Positions 1 through 8,175 are shown, numbered from the stretch's first letter. The stretch: DNA of 64,000 bases from Mesorhizobium loti (GCA_014189435.1 CP050293.1:1183001-1247000); one strand, 5' to 3'. Notes: generated from the letters alone by a model not told the origin. Made by a program: numbers and translations.

Positions 1-108
1 GCCGCCATTTTGCTGCGCAGCCGGACCGAGCGTTACGTGCGGTCCAATCCGCGGCTGCTCAAGGCCGTCCGGAACCTGACGAGCCGCTTGCGGCGATTGA
101 AGGACTGA
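1..108 (+). CDS. C-terminal end of an unidentified protein
   Basis: Frame 1 is open from the window edge to TGA at 106-108 and encodes the last 35 residues of a protein. The tail is strongly basic, rich in Arg, Lys and Leu, with the ending SRLRRLKD. There is too little to assign a family. The frame has rhizobial codon use and stops about 85 bases before the next small gene, so it is probably a real gene cut by the window start. Confidence 0.5.
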   Translation, partial: AAILLRSRTERYVRSNPRLLKAVRNLTSRLRRLKD

Positions 109-193
109 AGGCAGCTATCCGACATCGCCTGGCTTGACAAAGCCCTGGTCAGGCCCCCACGTGCCGCCAGCCATTTGGGCTTTGGGGATTTCA

Positions 194-286
194 ATGAAAA
201 AGACTTACGAAAAGCCGACGCTCAACAAGCGTCAGCAGCTCTCGCGCGTCACAGCGGTGTACGTCGGGTCGGCGCCACCAACCTGA
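194..286 (+). CDS. Small peptide with lasso-RiPP-type leader motif
   Basis: This encodes 30 residues starting MKKTYEKPTLNKRQQLSRVT. It matches the lasso-peptide leader pattern Y-x2-P-x-L-x3-[G]-x5-T: Tyr5, Pro8, Leu10 and Thr20 are present, with Gln at the usual Gly. Such orphan small proteins are often annotated as lasso RiPP family leader peptide-containing protein. The residues after the leader Thr are few and have no Asp/Glu where a lasso ring needs one, and no B/C maturation genes are in view. A related gene lies at 8086-8175 on the other strand. A TTGACA sits about 60 bases upstream and a strong terminator follows, so this is a compact single-gene transcript. The family resemblance is seen; maturation into a natural product is unproven. 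Confidence 0.6.
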   Translation: MKKTYEKPTLNKRQQLSRVTAVYVGSAPPT

Positions 287-320
287 CAGGCAAACAGCCG
301 TTCGACGATCGCGACCATCA

Positions 321-350
321 AACCCGCCGCCGCAAGGTGGCGGGTTTTTT
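321..350 (+). terminator. Intrinsic terminator after the small leader-like peptide
   Basis: An AACCCGCC arm pairs with GGCGGGTT across a short loop and is followed by a run of T. It lies 35 bases after the stop of the 30-residue peptide, which supports a short independent transcript. Confidence 0.75.
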
Positions 351-447
351 GTCCTCTGATCCCGGTACAGAGCGTATGAGCTAGAAACAGCTTCGGGAAC
401 ACCGCATATCGATCCGTTCCTGTGGCCTTGCCCAGCAAACCAACGCT

Positions 448-762
448 TCACATCGCTTCCGACTCGAAAAGCAGCATCATCGCATCGTCGTCTTCAGGCG
501 CGTATTTGCGCCGGTCGACGGCGCAGGCCTTGCCGATCTCGCTGGCAAATGCCGCACGAATGGCGTCCAGGCTGTCGAAGTAGAGGGTCGCGACGAGGTA
601 GGGCGTCTCGCCCGGCGACAGGTTCACGATCGGCCGCTTGCTGACATCATAGCGCCGCAGACCGGGAAGCTGCTTTGCGAGCGGCAGATGGATGTCGAAA
701 TAGTGCCGGTCGAAGGCGGCCGGATCGGCCGGTGTTTTGTAGATGACAAGCATTTTGGCCAC
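448..762 (-). CDS. EthD family protein
   Basis: This encodes 104 residues beginning (GTG)AKMLVIYKTPADPAAFDRHY, the typical opening of EthD-domain proteins, small dimeric alpha/beta-barrel ferredoxin-like proteins of about 100 residues. The family is named for a gene required for ETBE degradation, but most members have no assigned reaction. The motif HYFDIHLPLAKQLPGLRRYDV is characteristic. GTG at 762 is chosen because AAGGGAG lies just upstream; the frame is open further upstream but would add an atypical extension. It has no operon partner on this strand. The precise function cannot be read from the sequence. Confidence 0.75.
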   Translation of the reverse strand: MAKMLVIYKTPADPAAFDRHYFDIHLPLAKQLPGLRRYDVSKRPIVNLSPGETPYLVATLYFDSLDAIRAAFASEIGKACAVDRRKYAPEDDDAMMLLFESEAM

Positions 763-1014
763 GGTGTGCTCCCTTTGTGTCGCATGATCGGCGCTGCGAT
801 GTTCGTTGGCGCCGCACCAGTGTCGTTCGCGAGGAGCGGATTTCGACAAAGGGGGCGGATTTTTCGCAAGACCGACGGCACCGCGCCACCGCGCATGATA
901 TCAAGCTGTTTGCACTGAAATTGACAGGACGGCGCGTCTCCGTCATCCTTGAGCCCAGTCGCCAGGCTGCGGAGAGCGGTCGCGTTGCGTGTCAGAGCGA
1001 CCGAGGGCAGCGTC

Positions 1015-1239
1015 ATGTTCAGTCCCGTCATTGGCCAGAATTCCAAGCGCGCCGCGGTGCGCAAGGCGCTCGACCGCCACAAGGTCTACATCACCGCGCA
1101 GAGTTTTTCGGCCGGCACCTACCAGGCCCGCGTTCTGGTCGACGGCGAGGCTTATTGGGTCGATGAATTCCGGTTGAGCCAGCTGCAGCAAGGACTGTCG
1201 CCGGCGGAGCTTGAGTTGACGCCGGCCACCGACGATTGA
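1015..1239 (+). CDS. Small hypothetical protein, 74 residues
   Basis: The protein begins MFSPVIGQNSKRAAVRKALD and has a basic amphipathic N-terminal half and an acidic C-terminus. It has no signal peptide or membrane segment. GAGGG lies just before the ATG. Codon use fits the neighbours. I do not recognise a family. It stands alone between the EthD gene and the palindrome ahead of ligD. Confidence 0.5.
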   Translation: MFSPVIGQNSKRAAVRKALDRHKVYITAQSFSAGTYQARVLVDGEAYWVDEFRLSQLQQGLSPAELELTPATDD

Positions 1240-1282
1240 GACCAAGTGAACAATCGCGAGTGGTGCAAACGTAGCGCTCTAC

Positions 1283-1442
1283 GGCGCCCCCCTCTGTCCT
1301 GCCGGACATCTCCCCCACAAGGGGGGAGATCGGATGTCGCGACGTCCTTCGCCGATCTCCAAAGTTTTGAGGGGAGAGCCGGCGCCCGGGCTGCCAATCT
1401 CCCCCTCGTGGGGGAGATGTCCGGCAGGACAGAGGGGGGCGC
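1283..1442. repeat. Repeat A copy 1: long inverted-repeat intergenic element
   Basis: Two arms of about 50 bases, each containing the core CTGTCCTGCCGGACATCTCC or its complement, face each other around a spacer of about 60 bases that itself contains a second pair of matching segments. The outer ends are GCGCCCCCC/GGGGGGCGC. Related copies lie at 4016-4172, 6425-6475 (half) and 56534-56697. The structure resembles rhizobial intergenic mosaic or MITE-like elements. It sits directly upstream of ligD. Confidence 0.85.
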
Positions 1443-1495
1443 GAAGGAACGAGGCGGTTGTTGTTTCCACCTGTCGCGCGCTTCGGTCTTTGATC

Positions 1496-3997
1496 ATGAC
1501 AACTCCACCAAAGCTCCAACCCTATCGCGCCAAGCGCGAATTCACCAAAACGCCGGAACCGGCTGGCGGGCTCATTGCCGGCGACGGCAACCGCTTCGTC
1601 GTCCACAAGCACCACGCCACCGCGGACCACTATGATCTGCGCCTGCAGGTCGGCGATGTCTTGAAGAGCTGGGCGGTGCCGCGTGGGCCTTCGCTCAATC
1701 CGGCCGACAAAAGGCTGGCGGTCCAGACCGAGGACCATCCGCTCGAATATATCGACTTCGAGGGCGTCATTCCCGAGGGCGAGTATGGCGGTGGGCCGAT
1801 GATCGTCTGGGATACCGGCACCTGGGCGCCGATGGACGACGTCGAAAAGAGTTTCAAGACCGGCGCCTTCAAGTTCCGGCTGGCCGGCGACAAGCTCAAT
1901 GGCGGCTGGATGCTGACCAGGCTGAAACCGAAACCCGGCGAGGACGAGAACAAGAAAAACTGGCTGCTGTTCAAGGAGCGCGACCTTGCCGCCGACACCG
2001 CGCTCGACATCCTCACGGCGCGGCCGGAAAGCGTCAAATCCGGGAAACGCATCGAGGAGTTGGTGGCGCCGGCGAAACCGGCGGCCAAGCCCAAGCCGGG
2101 GTCGCTGAAGCCAGGCACGCTGCCGGGCGCCTTCAAGGCCCCGGCACTCAGCCGCATCGAGCCGCAGCTGGCGACGCAGGTGCCAAAACCGCCCGATGGC
2201 GAGGACACCAAGAGCGGTACGGGCGAGGTCTGGCTGCACGAGATCAAATTCGACGGCTACCGCACCATGGCGCATCTCATTGACGGCGTGGTCAGACTGA
2301 TCACCCGTGGCGGCATCGACTGGACGAAGCGCTATGGCGACCTGCCGCATGCCTTCGCGAAGCTGCCCTGCCGTGATGCCATCATCGACGGCGAGATCGT
2401 CGTGCTCGACGCCAAGGGCATCAGCCGCTTCGCGCTGCTGCAGGATGCGCTGGCCGAGGGCGCCGGCAACAAGTTGCACTTCTACGCCTTCGATCTTCTC
2501 CATCTCGACGGCTGGGACCTGACCAAGGTGCCACTCATCCGGCGCAAGGCGCTGCTGGCGCAAATGCTGTCCGGCCTCGGCGCCAATTCCGCCATCCAGT
2601 TCTCCGACCATGTCGAGGGCTCGGGGCAGGGGCTCTACGACCAGGCGTCGGAACTCGGGCTGGAGGGCGTCGTCTCCAAGCACGCCACCGCGACCTACCA
2701 GAGCGGCCGCACCAAGAGCTGGACCAAGTGCAAGGCGCTTCAGAAGGACGATTTTGTCATCGCCGGCTACACCACATCGGACGCGGCGGAGGGGCTGGCA
2801 GCACTCGGCATGGCCGAGTGGGAGGACGGTGAATTGCACTATCGCGGCAAGGTAGGCACCGGCTTCGACGCTGCCACCGCCAGTGAGTTGCTCGCCAGGC
2901 TGCAGCCGCTGCGGGAAGGCGCCACCGCGCCCGAAGGCGTTCCGCGCGAAATCATGCGCGAGATGCACTGGGTGAAGCCGTTGTTTTCAGCGCGTATCCA
3001 TTATGCCAACCGCACGGCGGACAATTCGTTGCGCCATGGCGTGTTTCGCGGTCTCAGGGATGTCGGCCTGTCGACGCCCGTCTCGGCCAAGCGCAAGCGG
3101 CTGATCGCCGAGGCCGATCTCGCCACCATCTGGGTGACCAATCCGACGCGGCGGCTGTTCGGCAAGACCGGCCCGACCAAGCTCGACATCGCCGTCTATT
3201 ACGCGCTGGTCGGGGACTTCATGCTGCCGCACATCCTCGGCCGGCCGGTGTCGCTGGTGCGCTGCCCGACCGGCCTGCCGAAGGATTGCTTCTTCCAGCG
3301 CCATGCCTTCACCGGCATGCCGCCCTCGGTGGTGACGTTCGAGGCGACCAATTCCGAGGGCGAAACCAAATCCTACCTCTCGGTCGAAGGCGCCAAAGGC
3401 TATCTGGCACTGGCGCAGTTCGGCGTCGTCGAGTTCCACACCTGGGGCACGCATCGAACCAACCTCGACAGACCCGACCAGATCGTCTTCGACCTCGATC
3501 CAGGCGAAGGGATTTCCTGGCGCGAGGTGGTCGAGGCGGCGGTGCATATCAAGGGTGAGCTGGAAGGGCTGGGGCTGGTGCCCTTTGCCAAGACCTCCGG
3601 CGGCAGCGGCATCCACATCACGGTGCCGGTAACCGGCAAGCAGAACTGGAAGAAGCTGCACCAGGCAACCAGCGCCATCGCCACGCATCTGACGGCGACG
3701 GCGCCCGATACCTTCACCACCACCATGGGCAAGGACAATCGCAAGAAGCGCATTTTCATCGACTACCACCGCAATGCGCGCGGCCACACCTCGGCAGCAC
3801 CTTACTCGCTGCGCGCCCGCACCAATCTGCCGGCCTCGACACCGGTGAGCTGGGCGGATCTTGAGAGCATCGATGCGCCGCAGGATCTGAACTATTCGTC
3901 GCTGCCGGGGCTGCTGGCGACGTCGGGCGATCCGTGGGCGGATATCGATGAGTTCGCGCGGGATCTGCCGGTGGTTGCGGGAGCGGTCGCGCGGTGA
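1496..3997 (+). CDS. ligD: ATP-dependent DNA ligase D (PE-ligase-polymerase)
   Basis: The protein has 833 residues and is the end-processing and sealing enzyme of bacterial non-homologous end joining. The N-terminal 3'-phosphoesterase domain (about 25-180) contains FVVHKHHATADHYDLRLQ. The central ATP-dependent ligase domain has the adenylation motif EIKFDGYR with nucleophile Lys251, followed by DGEIVVLD and the downstream OB region. The C-terminal primase-polymerase domain (about 540-830) contains FDLDPGEG and KTSGGSGIHI. ATG at 1496 starts the usual LigD N-terminus (MTTPPKLQPYRAKREF), although the frame extends upstream through repeat A. It lies ahead of ku, with a repeat A copy between them, so the two genes may have separate promoters. 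Confidence 0.97.
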   Translation: MTTPPKLQPYRAKREFTKTPEPAGGLIAGDGNRFVVHKHHATADHYDLRLQVGDVLKSWAVPRGPSLNPADKRLAVQTEDHPLEYIDFEGVIPEGEYGGGPMIVWDTGTWAPMDDVEKSFKTGAFKFRLAGDKLNGGWMLTRLKPKPGEDENKKNWLLFKERDLAADTALDILTARPESVKSGKRIEELVAPAKPAAKPKPGSLKPGTLPGAFKAPALSRIEPQLATQVPKPPDGEDTKSGTGEVWLHEIKFDGYRTMAHLIDGVVRLITRGGIDWTKRYGDLPHAFAKLPCRDAIIDGEIVVLDAKGISRFALLQDALAEGAGNKLHFYAFDLLHLDGWDLTKVPLIRRKALLAQMLSGLGANSAIQFSDHVEGSGQGLYDQASELGLEGVVSKHATATYQSGRTKSWTKCKALQKDDFVIAGYTTSDAAEGLAALGMAEWEDGELHYRGKVGTGFDAATASELLARLQPLREGATAPEGVPREIMREMHWVKPLFSARIHYANRTADNSLRHGVFRGLRDVGLSTPVSAKRKRLIAEADLATIWVTNPTRRLFGKTGPTKLDIAVYYALVGDFMLPHILGRPVSLVRCPTGLPKDCFFQRHAFTGMPPSVVTFEATNSEGETKSYLSVEGAKGYLALAQFGVVEFHTWGTHRTNLDRPDQIVFDLDPGEGISWREVVEAAVHIKGELEGLGLVPFAKTSGGSGIHITVPVTGKQNWKKLHQATSAIATHLTATAPDTFTTTMGKDNRKKRIFIDYHRNARGHTSAAPYSLRARTNLPASTPVSWADLESIDAPQDLNYSSLPGLLATSGDPWADIDEFARDLPVVAGAVAR

Positions 3998-4015
3998 GGA
4001 CCGCCGCGATCCGTC

Positions 4016-4172
4016 GCGCCCCCCTCTGTCCTGCCGGACATCTCCCCCCACGGGTGGGGAGATCGGATGTCACTTCGGCTTCGCCAATCTCCAATGTTGC
4101 AAGGGGAGAGCCGGCGCCAAAGCCGCCAATCTCCCCCCTCGTGGGGGAGATGTCCGGCAGGACAGAGGGGGC
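4016..4172. repeat. Repeat A copy 2: long inverted-repeat intergenic element
   Basis: It has the same two-arm structure as copy 1: CTGTCCTGCCGGACATCTCC arm, spacer containing CTTCGCCAATCTCCAA, and inverted arm. It occupies most of the ligD-ku gap. As RNA it would fold into a very stable stem and could act as a transcription barrier or 3' stabiliser for ligD; that role is inferred. Confidence 0.85.
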
Positions 4173-4373
4173 TGTCCCGCCGGCGTTCCCCCTCCATCGA
4201 CGCTTCCGACAATTTGAATTATTCTCCGTCCACGACCTCAAATGCATGGCGGAAGATTTCGTCAGGATTTGCCTGTATCTTTCGGGGTCGGTGTAGGATT
4301 TGCGCAGCGCCAATCGTCCTTCGGACGAAAGCGCTGCAGCAAACGTCAGTGCGTGGCCGCGTAGGAGAGTTTC

Positions 4374-5279
4374 ATGGCGCCCAGGGCAAGTTGGAAAGGT
4401 TACCTCAAACTCAGCCTCGTCAGCTGTCCGGTCCGGCTCTATCCGGCGAGCAGCACGAGTGAACGCATCAGCTTCAACCAGCTGCACAAGAAGACCCACA
4501 ACCGCATCAACATGAAGCCGGTCGACCCGGAACTCGGGCTGGTCGAGCGTTCGGATCTGGTCAAGGGCTACGAGTATGAGGACAAGCAGTACATCATCAT
4601 CGATGATGCCGACCTCGACGCGGTGCGCATCGAATCCAACCACACGATGAACATCGAGGCTTTCGTCGACGAGGGCGAGGTCGACGTCATCTATCAGGAT
4701 GCGCCATATTATCTGGCGCCCGACGGTGCGATGGCGGAAGAAACCTTCGCCGTGCTGCGCGAAGCGATGCGCAAATCCGGCAAGCTGGCGATCGCCCGCC
4801 TGGTGCTGTCCAGCCGGGAACGCGTGGTGACGATCGGCGCGCGCGAGAACGGCATGTTCGTGTGTACCTTGAGGAACCCGAATGAAGTGCGCGGCACGGC
4901 TGAATATTTCGGCAACATCCCGGCCGGAAAACCCGACGCCGAAATGCTGCAGCTCGCCGAAGCGCTGATCAAGCAGAAGGAAACCACCTTCGATCCGAAG
5001 AACTATGAGGACCGCTACGAGGCAGCACTCATGACGATGATCCGCGAGAAGCTGAAGGGCCACAAGCCGATCATCGCGGCGGCACCCGAGCGTGGCAATG
5101 TCATCAATCTGATGGATGCGTTGAAGGCGAGCCTGTCGCAATCGAAGCCGCCGGCCAAGTCGAAGAGCAAGGCCGACGAAGTGGCGAAGCCAGCCGTGAA
5201 GAAGGCGGCCGCAGGTGGTGCGGCTGAAAATCCGCTGAAGGCCAATCTGCTGAAGGCGGTCGGCAAGAGCAAGAAATGA
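4374..5279 (+). CDS. ku: Ku DNA-end-binding protein
   Basis: The protein has 301 residues. It begins MAPRASWKGYLKLSLVSCPV, the signature start of bacterial Ku (the Ku core beta-barrel forms a homodimeric ring on DNA ends). The core spans about residues 1-250, and the basic, Lys/Ala-rich tail (PPAKSKSKADE... to KSKK) matches the C-terminal extension that recruits LigD and binds DNA. TAGGAGAG precedes the ATG. The stop overlaps the next gene by four bases (ATGA), so ku and the BRCT/TPR-like gene are translationally coupled. Rhizobia often carry several ku copies; only one is in view. Confidence 0.96.
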   Translation: MAPRASWKGYLKLSLVSCPVRLYPASSTSERISFNQLHKKTHNRINMKPVDPELGLVERSDLVKGYEYEDKQYIIIDDADLDAVRIESNHTMNIEAFVDEGEVDVIYQDAPYYLAPDGAMAEETFAVLREAMRKSGKLAIARLVLSSRERVVTIGARENGMFVCTLRNPNEVRGTAEYFGNIPAGKPDAEMLQLAEALIKQKETTFDPKNYEDRYEAALMTMIREKLKGHKPIIAAAPERGNVINLMDALKASLSQSKPPAKSKSKADEVAKPAVKKAAAGGAAENPLKANLLKAVGKSKK

Positions 5280-6397
5280 CGGCACCGGCCGTCCTGGGGG
5301 CCGTCTTCGGCACCATCGGCGCACTGGCGGCGTTTCCGCTCAGGCTGGCGGCGCGCGAGGTCGAGCGCCGGCACGGCCAGCTGCGGCGCGGCGTCACCAG
5401 GCGGACCACGCATGTCGTGTTCGGCCGGACACTGTTGGCCAAGGCCGGGCTCTCCAAGAACGGTGACGCCGAGATCGAGCGCCGTGTCGCCGCCGAGCGC
5501 GGGGCCGGGCACAAGCTCCTCAGCGAGAACGGTTTCCTGCGCCTGCTCGGGCTGATGAAGGCGCCGGAGGCATCCTCGCTGTCGCGGCAATCGCTGATCG
5601 AGCAGTCGCGGCTATCGGGCGCCGATCTCGACCTGCTCAGCCTGTTCGATGCGTTCGAGCATGACGCAGAACCCTATTCCTTCCGTGACCTGATCCTGGC
5701 GCGCAAATATGCCGGGCTCATCGCCGGCGGTGCGACGTGGGGGGCGATCGCACGCTCCGTCCACCGCTCCGGCCCGGTGGCGTCGCTGACCGCCAAGTCG
5801 CTCAATGTCGGTTCGCAGCATGGGCGCGCCGACGCGATCTATCTCGAAGGCGGCCAGAGCGAACTCGACGGGCAGTTGCTGTTCGATCTCGGCACCGCCG
5901 GGGCAGAGGGCGACGACACGCTGGAAGAACTCTTCGCCGAGGCCGAAGCGGCGGAGGAGGGCGGCGACCATGATGGGGCCGCCGCGCTCTACCAGCGCTG
6001 CCTGGCCATCGACCCGAGCGATGCCATCGCCGCCTTCAACCGCGCCAACTGCCTGCGCGCCGGCGGCCACGCTGCGGACGCCGCGCATGACTATATCAGC
6101 GCGATAAAGCTCGATCCGGCTTTCGTCGAGGCCTGGTTCAACCTGGCCGGGCTGATGAGCGAGCAAGGCCGCGAGGCCTCGGCGCGGAGGCACCTGCAGA
6201 AGGCGATCGCACTCGACAAGAGCTATGCCGATCCGGTGTTCAACCTTGCCCGGCTGGAATTCGACGCCGGCAATCTGCTGGAGGCACGCCGACTGTGGGT
6301 GCGCTATCTGGAGCTCGACGCGGATTCGGAATGGGCGCGAGTGGCGGCCAAGGGCGTGCAGTTCGTGGATTTGCAGCTGGCGCGGACAGCGGGGTGA
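5276..6397 (+). CDS. BRCT/MerR-like and TPR repeat protein coupled to ku
   Basis: The protein has 373 residues. The N-terminal region (1-80), with GQLRRGVTRRTTHVVFGRTLL, looks like a BRCT-type fold. A middle segment (about 125-165, YSFRDLILARKYAGLIAGG) resembles a MerR-type helix-turn-helix. The C-terminal third (about 220-350) holds several TPR units such as AIAAFNRANCLRAGGHAADA. Its start overlaps the ku stop, which strongly suggests co-translation with Ku. BRCT and TPR modules are protein-interaction folds, so an accessory role in end joining is a reasonable inference but untested. The BRCT and MerR calls come from short pattern similarity and are less certain than the TPR call. Confidence 0.8.
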   Translation: MTAPAVLGAVFGTIGALAAFPLRLAAREVERRHGQLRRGVTRRTTHVVFGRTLLAKAGLSKNGDAEIERRVAAERGAGHKLLSENGFLRLLGLMKAPEASSLSRQSLIEQSRLSGADLDLLSLFDAFEHDAEPYSFRDLILARKYAGLIAGGATWGAIARSVHRSGPVASLTAKSLNVGSQHGRADAIYLEGGQSELDGQLLFDLGTAGAEGDDTLEELFAEAEAAEEGGDHDGAAALYQRCLAIDPSDAIAAFNRANCLRAGGHAADAAHDYISAIKLDPAFVEAWFNLAGLMSEQGREASARRHLQKAIALDKSYADPVFNLARLEFDAGNLLEARRLWVRYLELDADSEWARVAAKGVQFVDLQLARTAG

Positions 6398-6424
6398 GCA
6401 TGATTGGTGAAGGCCGCGATGACA

Positions 6425-6475
6425 GCCAATCTCCCCCCTTGTGGGGGAGATGTCCGGCAGGACAGAGGGGGGCGC
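6425..6475. repeat. Repeat A copy 3: half element
   Basis: Only one arm of repeat A is present (AATCTCCCCCCTTGTGGGGGAG, then the GTCCGGCAGGACAGAGGGG core). The arm can still form a small hairpin because the TCTCCCCC/GGGGGAGA ends pair. It lies between the TPR protein and the hydrolase. Confidence 0.75.
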
Positions 6476-6512
6476 TGTCCCGCCGCGTCGTCGTCGCGCA
6501 AGACATCACACC

Positions 6513-7157
6513 ATGACCACCTTCCTCTTCGACGGTCCCGACACCGCCCCCATCACCATCCTGCTCGCGCACGGCGCCGGTGCGTCGATGGATTCTCCCT
6601 CGATGACCGCCACCGCCAAGGCGCTCGCCGCCGCCGGTTTCCAGGTCGCGCGCTTCGAGTTTCACTATATGGCCGCCCGCCGCTATGGCCACCGCAAGCC
6701 GCCGCCGCGGGCCGAGACGGTGAACCCGGAATATGTCAAGGCGATCGCCGATCTGAGGGCCAACGGTGTGACCGGTCCGCTTATCATCGGCGGCAAGTCG
6801 ATGGGTGGGCGCGTCGCCTCCATGGTCGCCGACGAGATGTTTGCCAAGGGCGAGATTTCAGGCCTGCTGTGCCTTGGCTATCCCTTTCACCCGCCGGCCA
6901 AGCCCGAGCAATTGCGGACAAAACATCTGGCCGGATTGAAGACGCCAACGCTGATCTTCCAGGGCACACGTGACGAGTTCGGCACCAGGGACGAGGTTGC
7001 GGGTTATGGCCTTTCCAATGCGATCGAGGTGATTTGGCTAGAGGACGGCGACCATGACCTCAAGCCACGCAAGAGCGTTTCGGGATTTTCGACCGCTGAT
7101 CATCTGAAGACGTTGGCGGAGACGGTGAAGGCGTGGTCGGGTCGGATCGCCTCCTGA
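6513..7157 (+). CDS. Alpha/beta hydrolase, KANL3/Tex30-like family
   Basis: The protein has 214 residues. The alpha/beta-hydrolase fold shows the oxyanion segment LLAHGAGASMDSPSM, nucleophile elbow GKSMGGR (Ser), acid in QGTRDEFG (Asp) and DGDHDLKPRK (His), so the triad is complete. The family is also called dienelactone-hydrolase-like or Tex30-like; its substrate is unknown. ATG at 6513 removes an upstream in-frame stretch that runs through repeat A. It ends 7 bases before the exonuclease gene, so the two are likely co-transcribed. No signal peptide; cytoplasmic. Confidence 0.85.
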   Translation: MTTFLFDGPDTAPITILLAHGAGASMDSPSMTATAKALAAAGFQVARFEFHYMAARRYGHRKPPPRAETVNPEYVKAIADLRANGVTGPLIIGGKSMGGRVASMVADEMFAKGEISGLLCLGYPFHPPAKPEQLRTKHLAGLKTPTLIFQGTRDEFGTRDEVAGYGLSNAIEVIWLEDGDHDLKPRKSVSGFSTADHLKTLAETVKAWSGRIAS

Positions 7158-7164
7158 CCCGCCA

Positions 7165-7935
7165 ATGAAAATCGCCTCCTTCAACATCAACAACATCAAC
7201 AGTCGGCTGGAAAACCTGCTGGCATGGCTGGCCGTCGCAAGGCCCGATGTCGTCTGCCTGCAGGAGCTGAAGGCGCGCGACATGCAGTTTCCGCGCTCGG
7301 CCCTTGCGGCGGCGGGCTATGGCGCTGTGTGGAAGGGCGAGCCGACCTGGAACGGCGTTGCCATCCTGGCGCGGGGTTCGGAACCGGTGCTGACCCGCGA
7401 TGCCTTGCCCGGCGACGATGCCGACAAGCAGAGCCGCTACATCGAGGCGGCGGTGAGCGGCACTGTCATCGCTTGCCTTTATGCGCCGAACGGCAACCCG
7501 CAGCCCGGTCCGAAATTCCAATACAAGCTCGCCTGGCACGCGCGGCTGGAGGCGCATGCCGAACAACTGCTCGACACCGGCCTGCCGGTGGTGCTGGCCG
7601 GCGACTACAACATCGTGCCCGAGCCGCGCGACATCTACGCCACCCGATCCTATGACGACAACGCGCTGGTGCAGCCGGAAAGCCGGGCTTCCTTCGCCGC
7701 CTTGCTCGAGCAGGGCTGGGCGGACGGCCTGCGCAAGAAACACCCGAAGGAGACGCTCTACACCTTCTGGGACTATCGCCGTAACCGCTGGCCGCGCGAT
7801 GCTGGCTTGAGGCTCGACCACATCCTGCTGTCGAAGAAACTGGCGCGGCGCCTGACCGCCGCAGGCATTGATCGCGACGTGCGCGGTGAGGACGGCGCCA
7901 GCGACCATGCGCCGGTGTGGGTGGAGTTGAAGTAG
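7165..7935 (+). CDS. xth: Exodeoxyribonuclease III family AP endonuclease
   Basis: The protein has 256 residues of the exonuclease-endonuclease-phosphatase fold. It starts MKIASFNINNINSRLENLL; the metal-binding Glu is in CLQELKARD; catalytic motifs LAGDYNIVP and LRLDHILLS are present and the terminal GASDHAPV supplies the catalytic His. This is the XthA type acting on abasic sites and 3' blocked ends in base-excision repair. It closes a run of repair genes (ligD, ku, the BRCT/TPR-like gene). There may be another xth copy elsewhere, as rhizobia often have two or more. Confidence 0.92.
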   Translation: MKIASFNINNINSRLENLLAWLAVARPDVVCLQELKARDMQFPRSALAAAGYGAVWKGEPTWNGVAILARGSEPVLTRDALPGDDADKQSRYIEAAVSGTVIACLYAPNGNPQPGPKFQYKLAWHARLEAHAEQLLDTGLPVVLAGDYNIVPEPRDIYATRSYDDNALVQPESRASFAALLEQGWADGLRKKHPKETLYTFWDYRRNRWPRDAGLRLDHILLSKKLARRLTAAGIDRDVRGEDGASDHAPVWVELK

Positions 7936-8026
7936 GGCGTTTGCTTTCAACGCGGGCTGAAGGCAATAAATCCGCAAAAAGTCCAATGATGAGCGACAAG
8001 TGCTCGCTCACCAATTCTTTGTTGCG

Positions 8027-8049
8027 GGCAATTCCATCCTGGAATTGCC
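8027..8049. repeat. Short palindrome, collapsed repeat C core
   Basis: GGCAATTCCA and TGGAATTGCC form a perfect 10-base inverted repeat around TCC. These are the same end sequences (GCAATTCC...TCCTGGAATTGC) as the longer repeat C copies at 14094 and 17490. No T-run follows on either strand, so it is not an ordinary terminator. Confidence 0.6.
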
Positions 8050-8085
8050 CCAGCGCCGGCGCGATCCGGCCAGAATGCGCCGGGA

Positions 8086-8175
8086 TTATATTGTGGGGCT
8101 GCTCGGGCCGTTTGCCGTGACGGCTGAAAGCCTGCCCTTCCTGACGAAGGTCGGCTTCGCGTAAGTCTTCTTCAT
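8086..8175 (-). CDS. Small peptide with lasso-RiPP-type leader motif
   Basis: This encodes 29 residues starting MKKTYAKPTFVRKGRLSAVT. The leader pattern is complete: Tyr5, Pro8, Phe10 in place of Leu, Gly14, Thr20. About nine residues follow (Ala-Asn-Gly-Pro-Ser-Ser-Pro-Thr-Ile); there is no acidic ring residue. CAGGAGAGACC precedes the ATG, an excellent ribosome site, and TTGACA lies 54 bases upstream of the start codon. It is a paralogue of 194-286: the first 9 residues differ at one position. No maturation enzymes are near. Either an orphan RiPP precursor served from elsewhere, or a small protein reusing this leader. Confidence 0.65.
   Translation of the reverse strand: MKKTYAKPTFVRKGRLSAVTANGPSSPTI

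Noticed and set aside
1091..2968. Long minus-strand frame opposite ligD
   Set aside because: It lies fully opposite the ligase gene, and its composition (Arg, Gly, Gln-rich) is typical of antisense noise; the + strand has all expected motifs.
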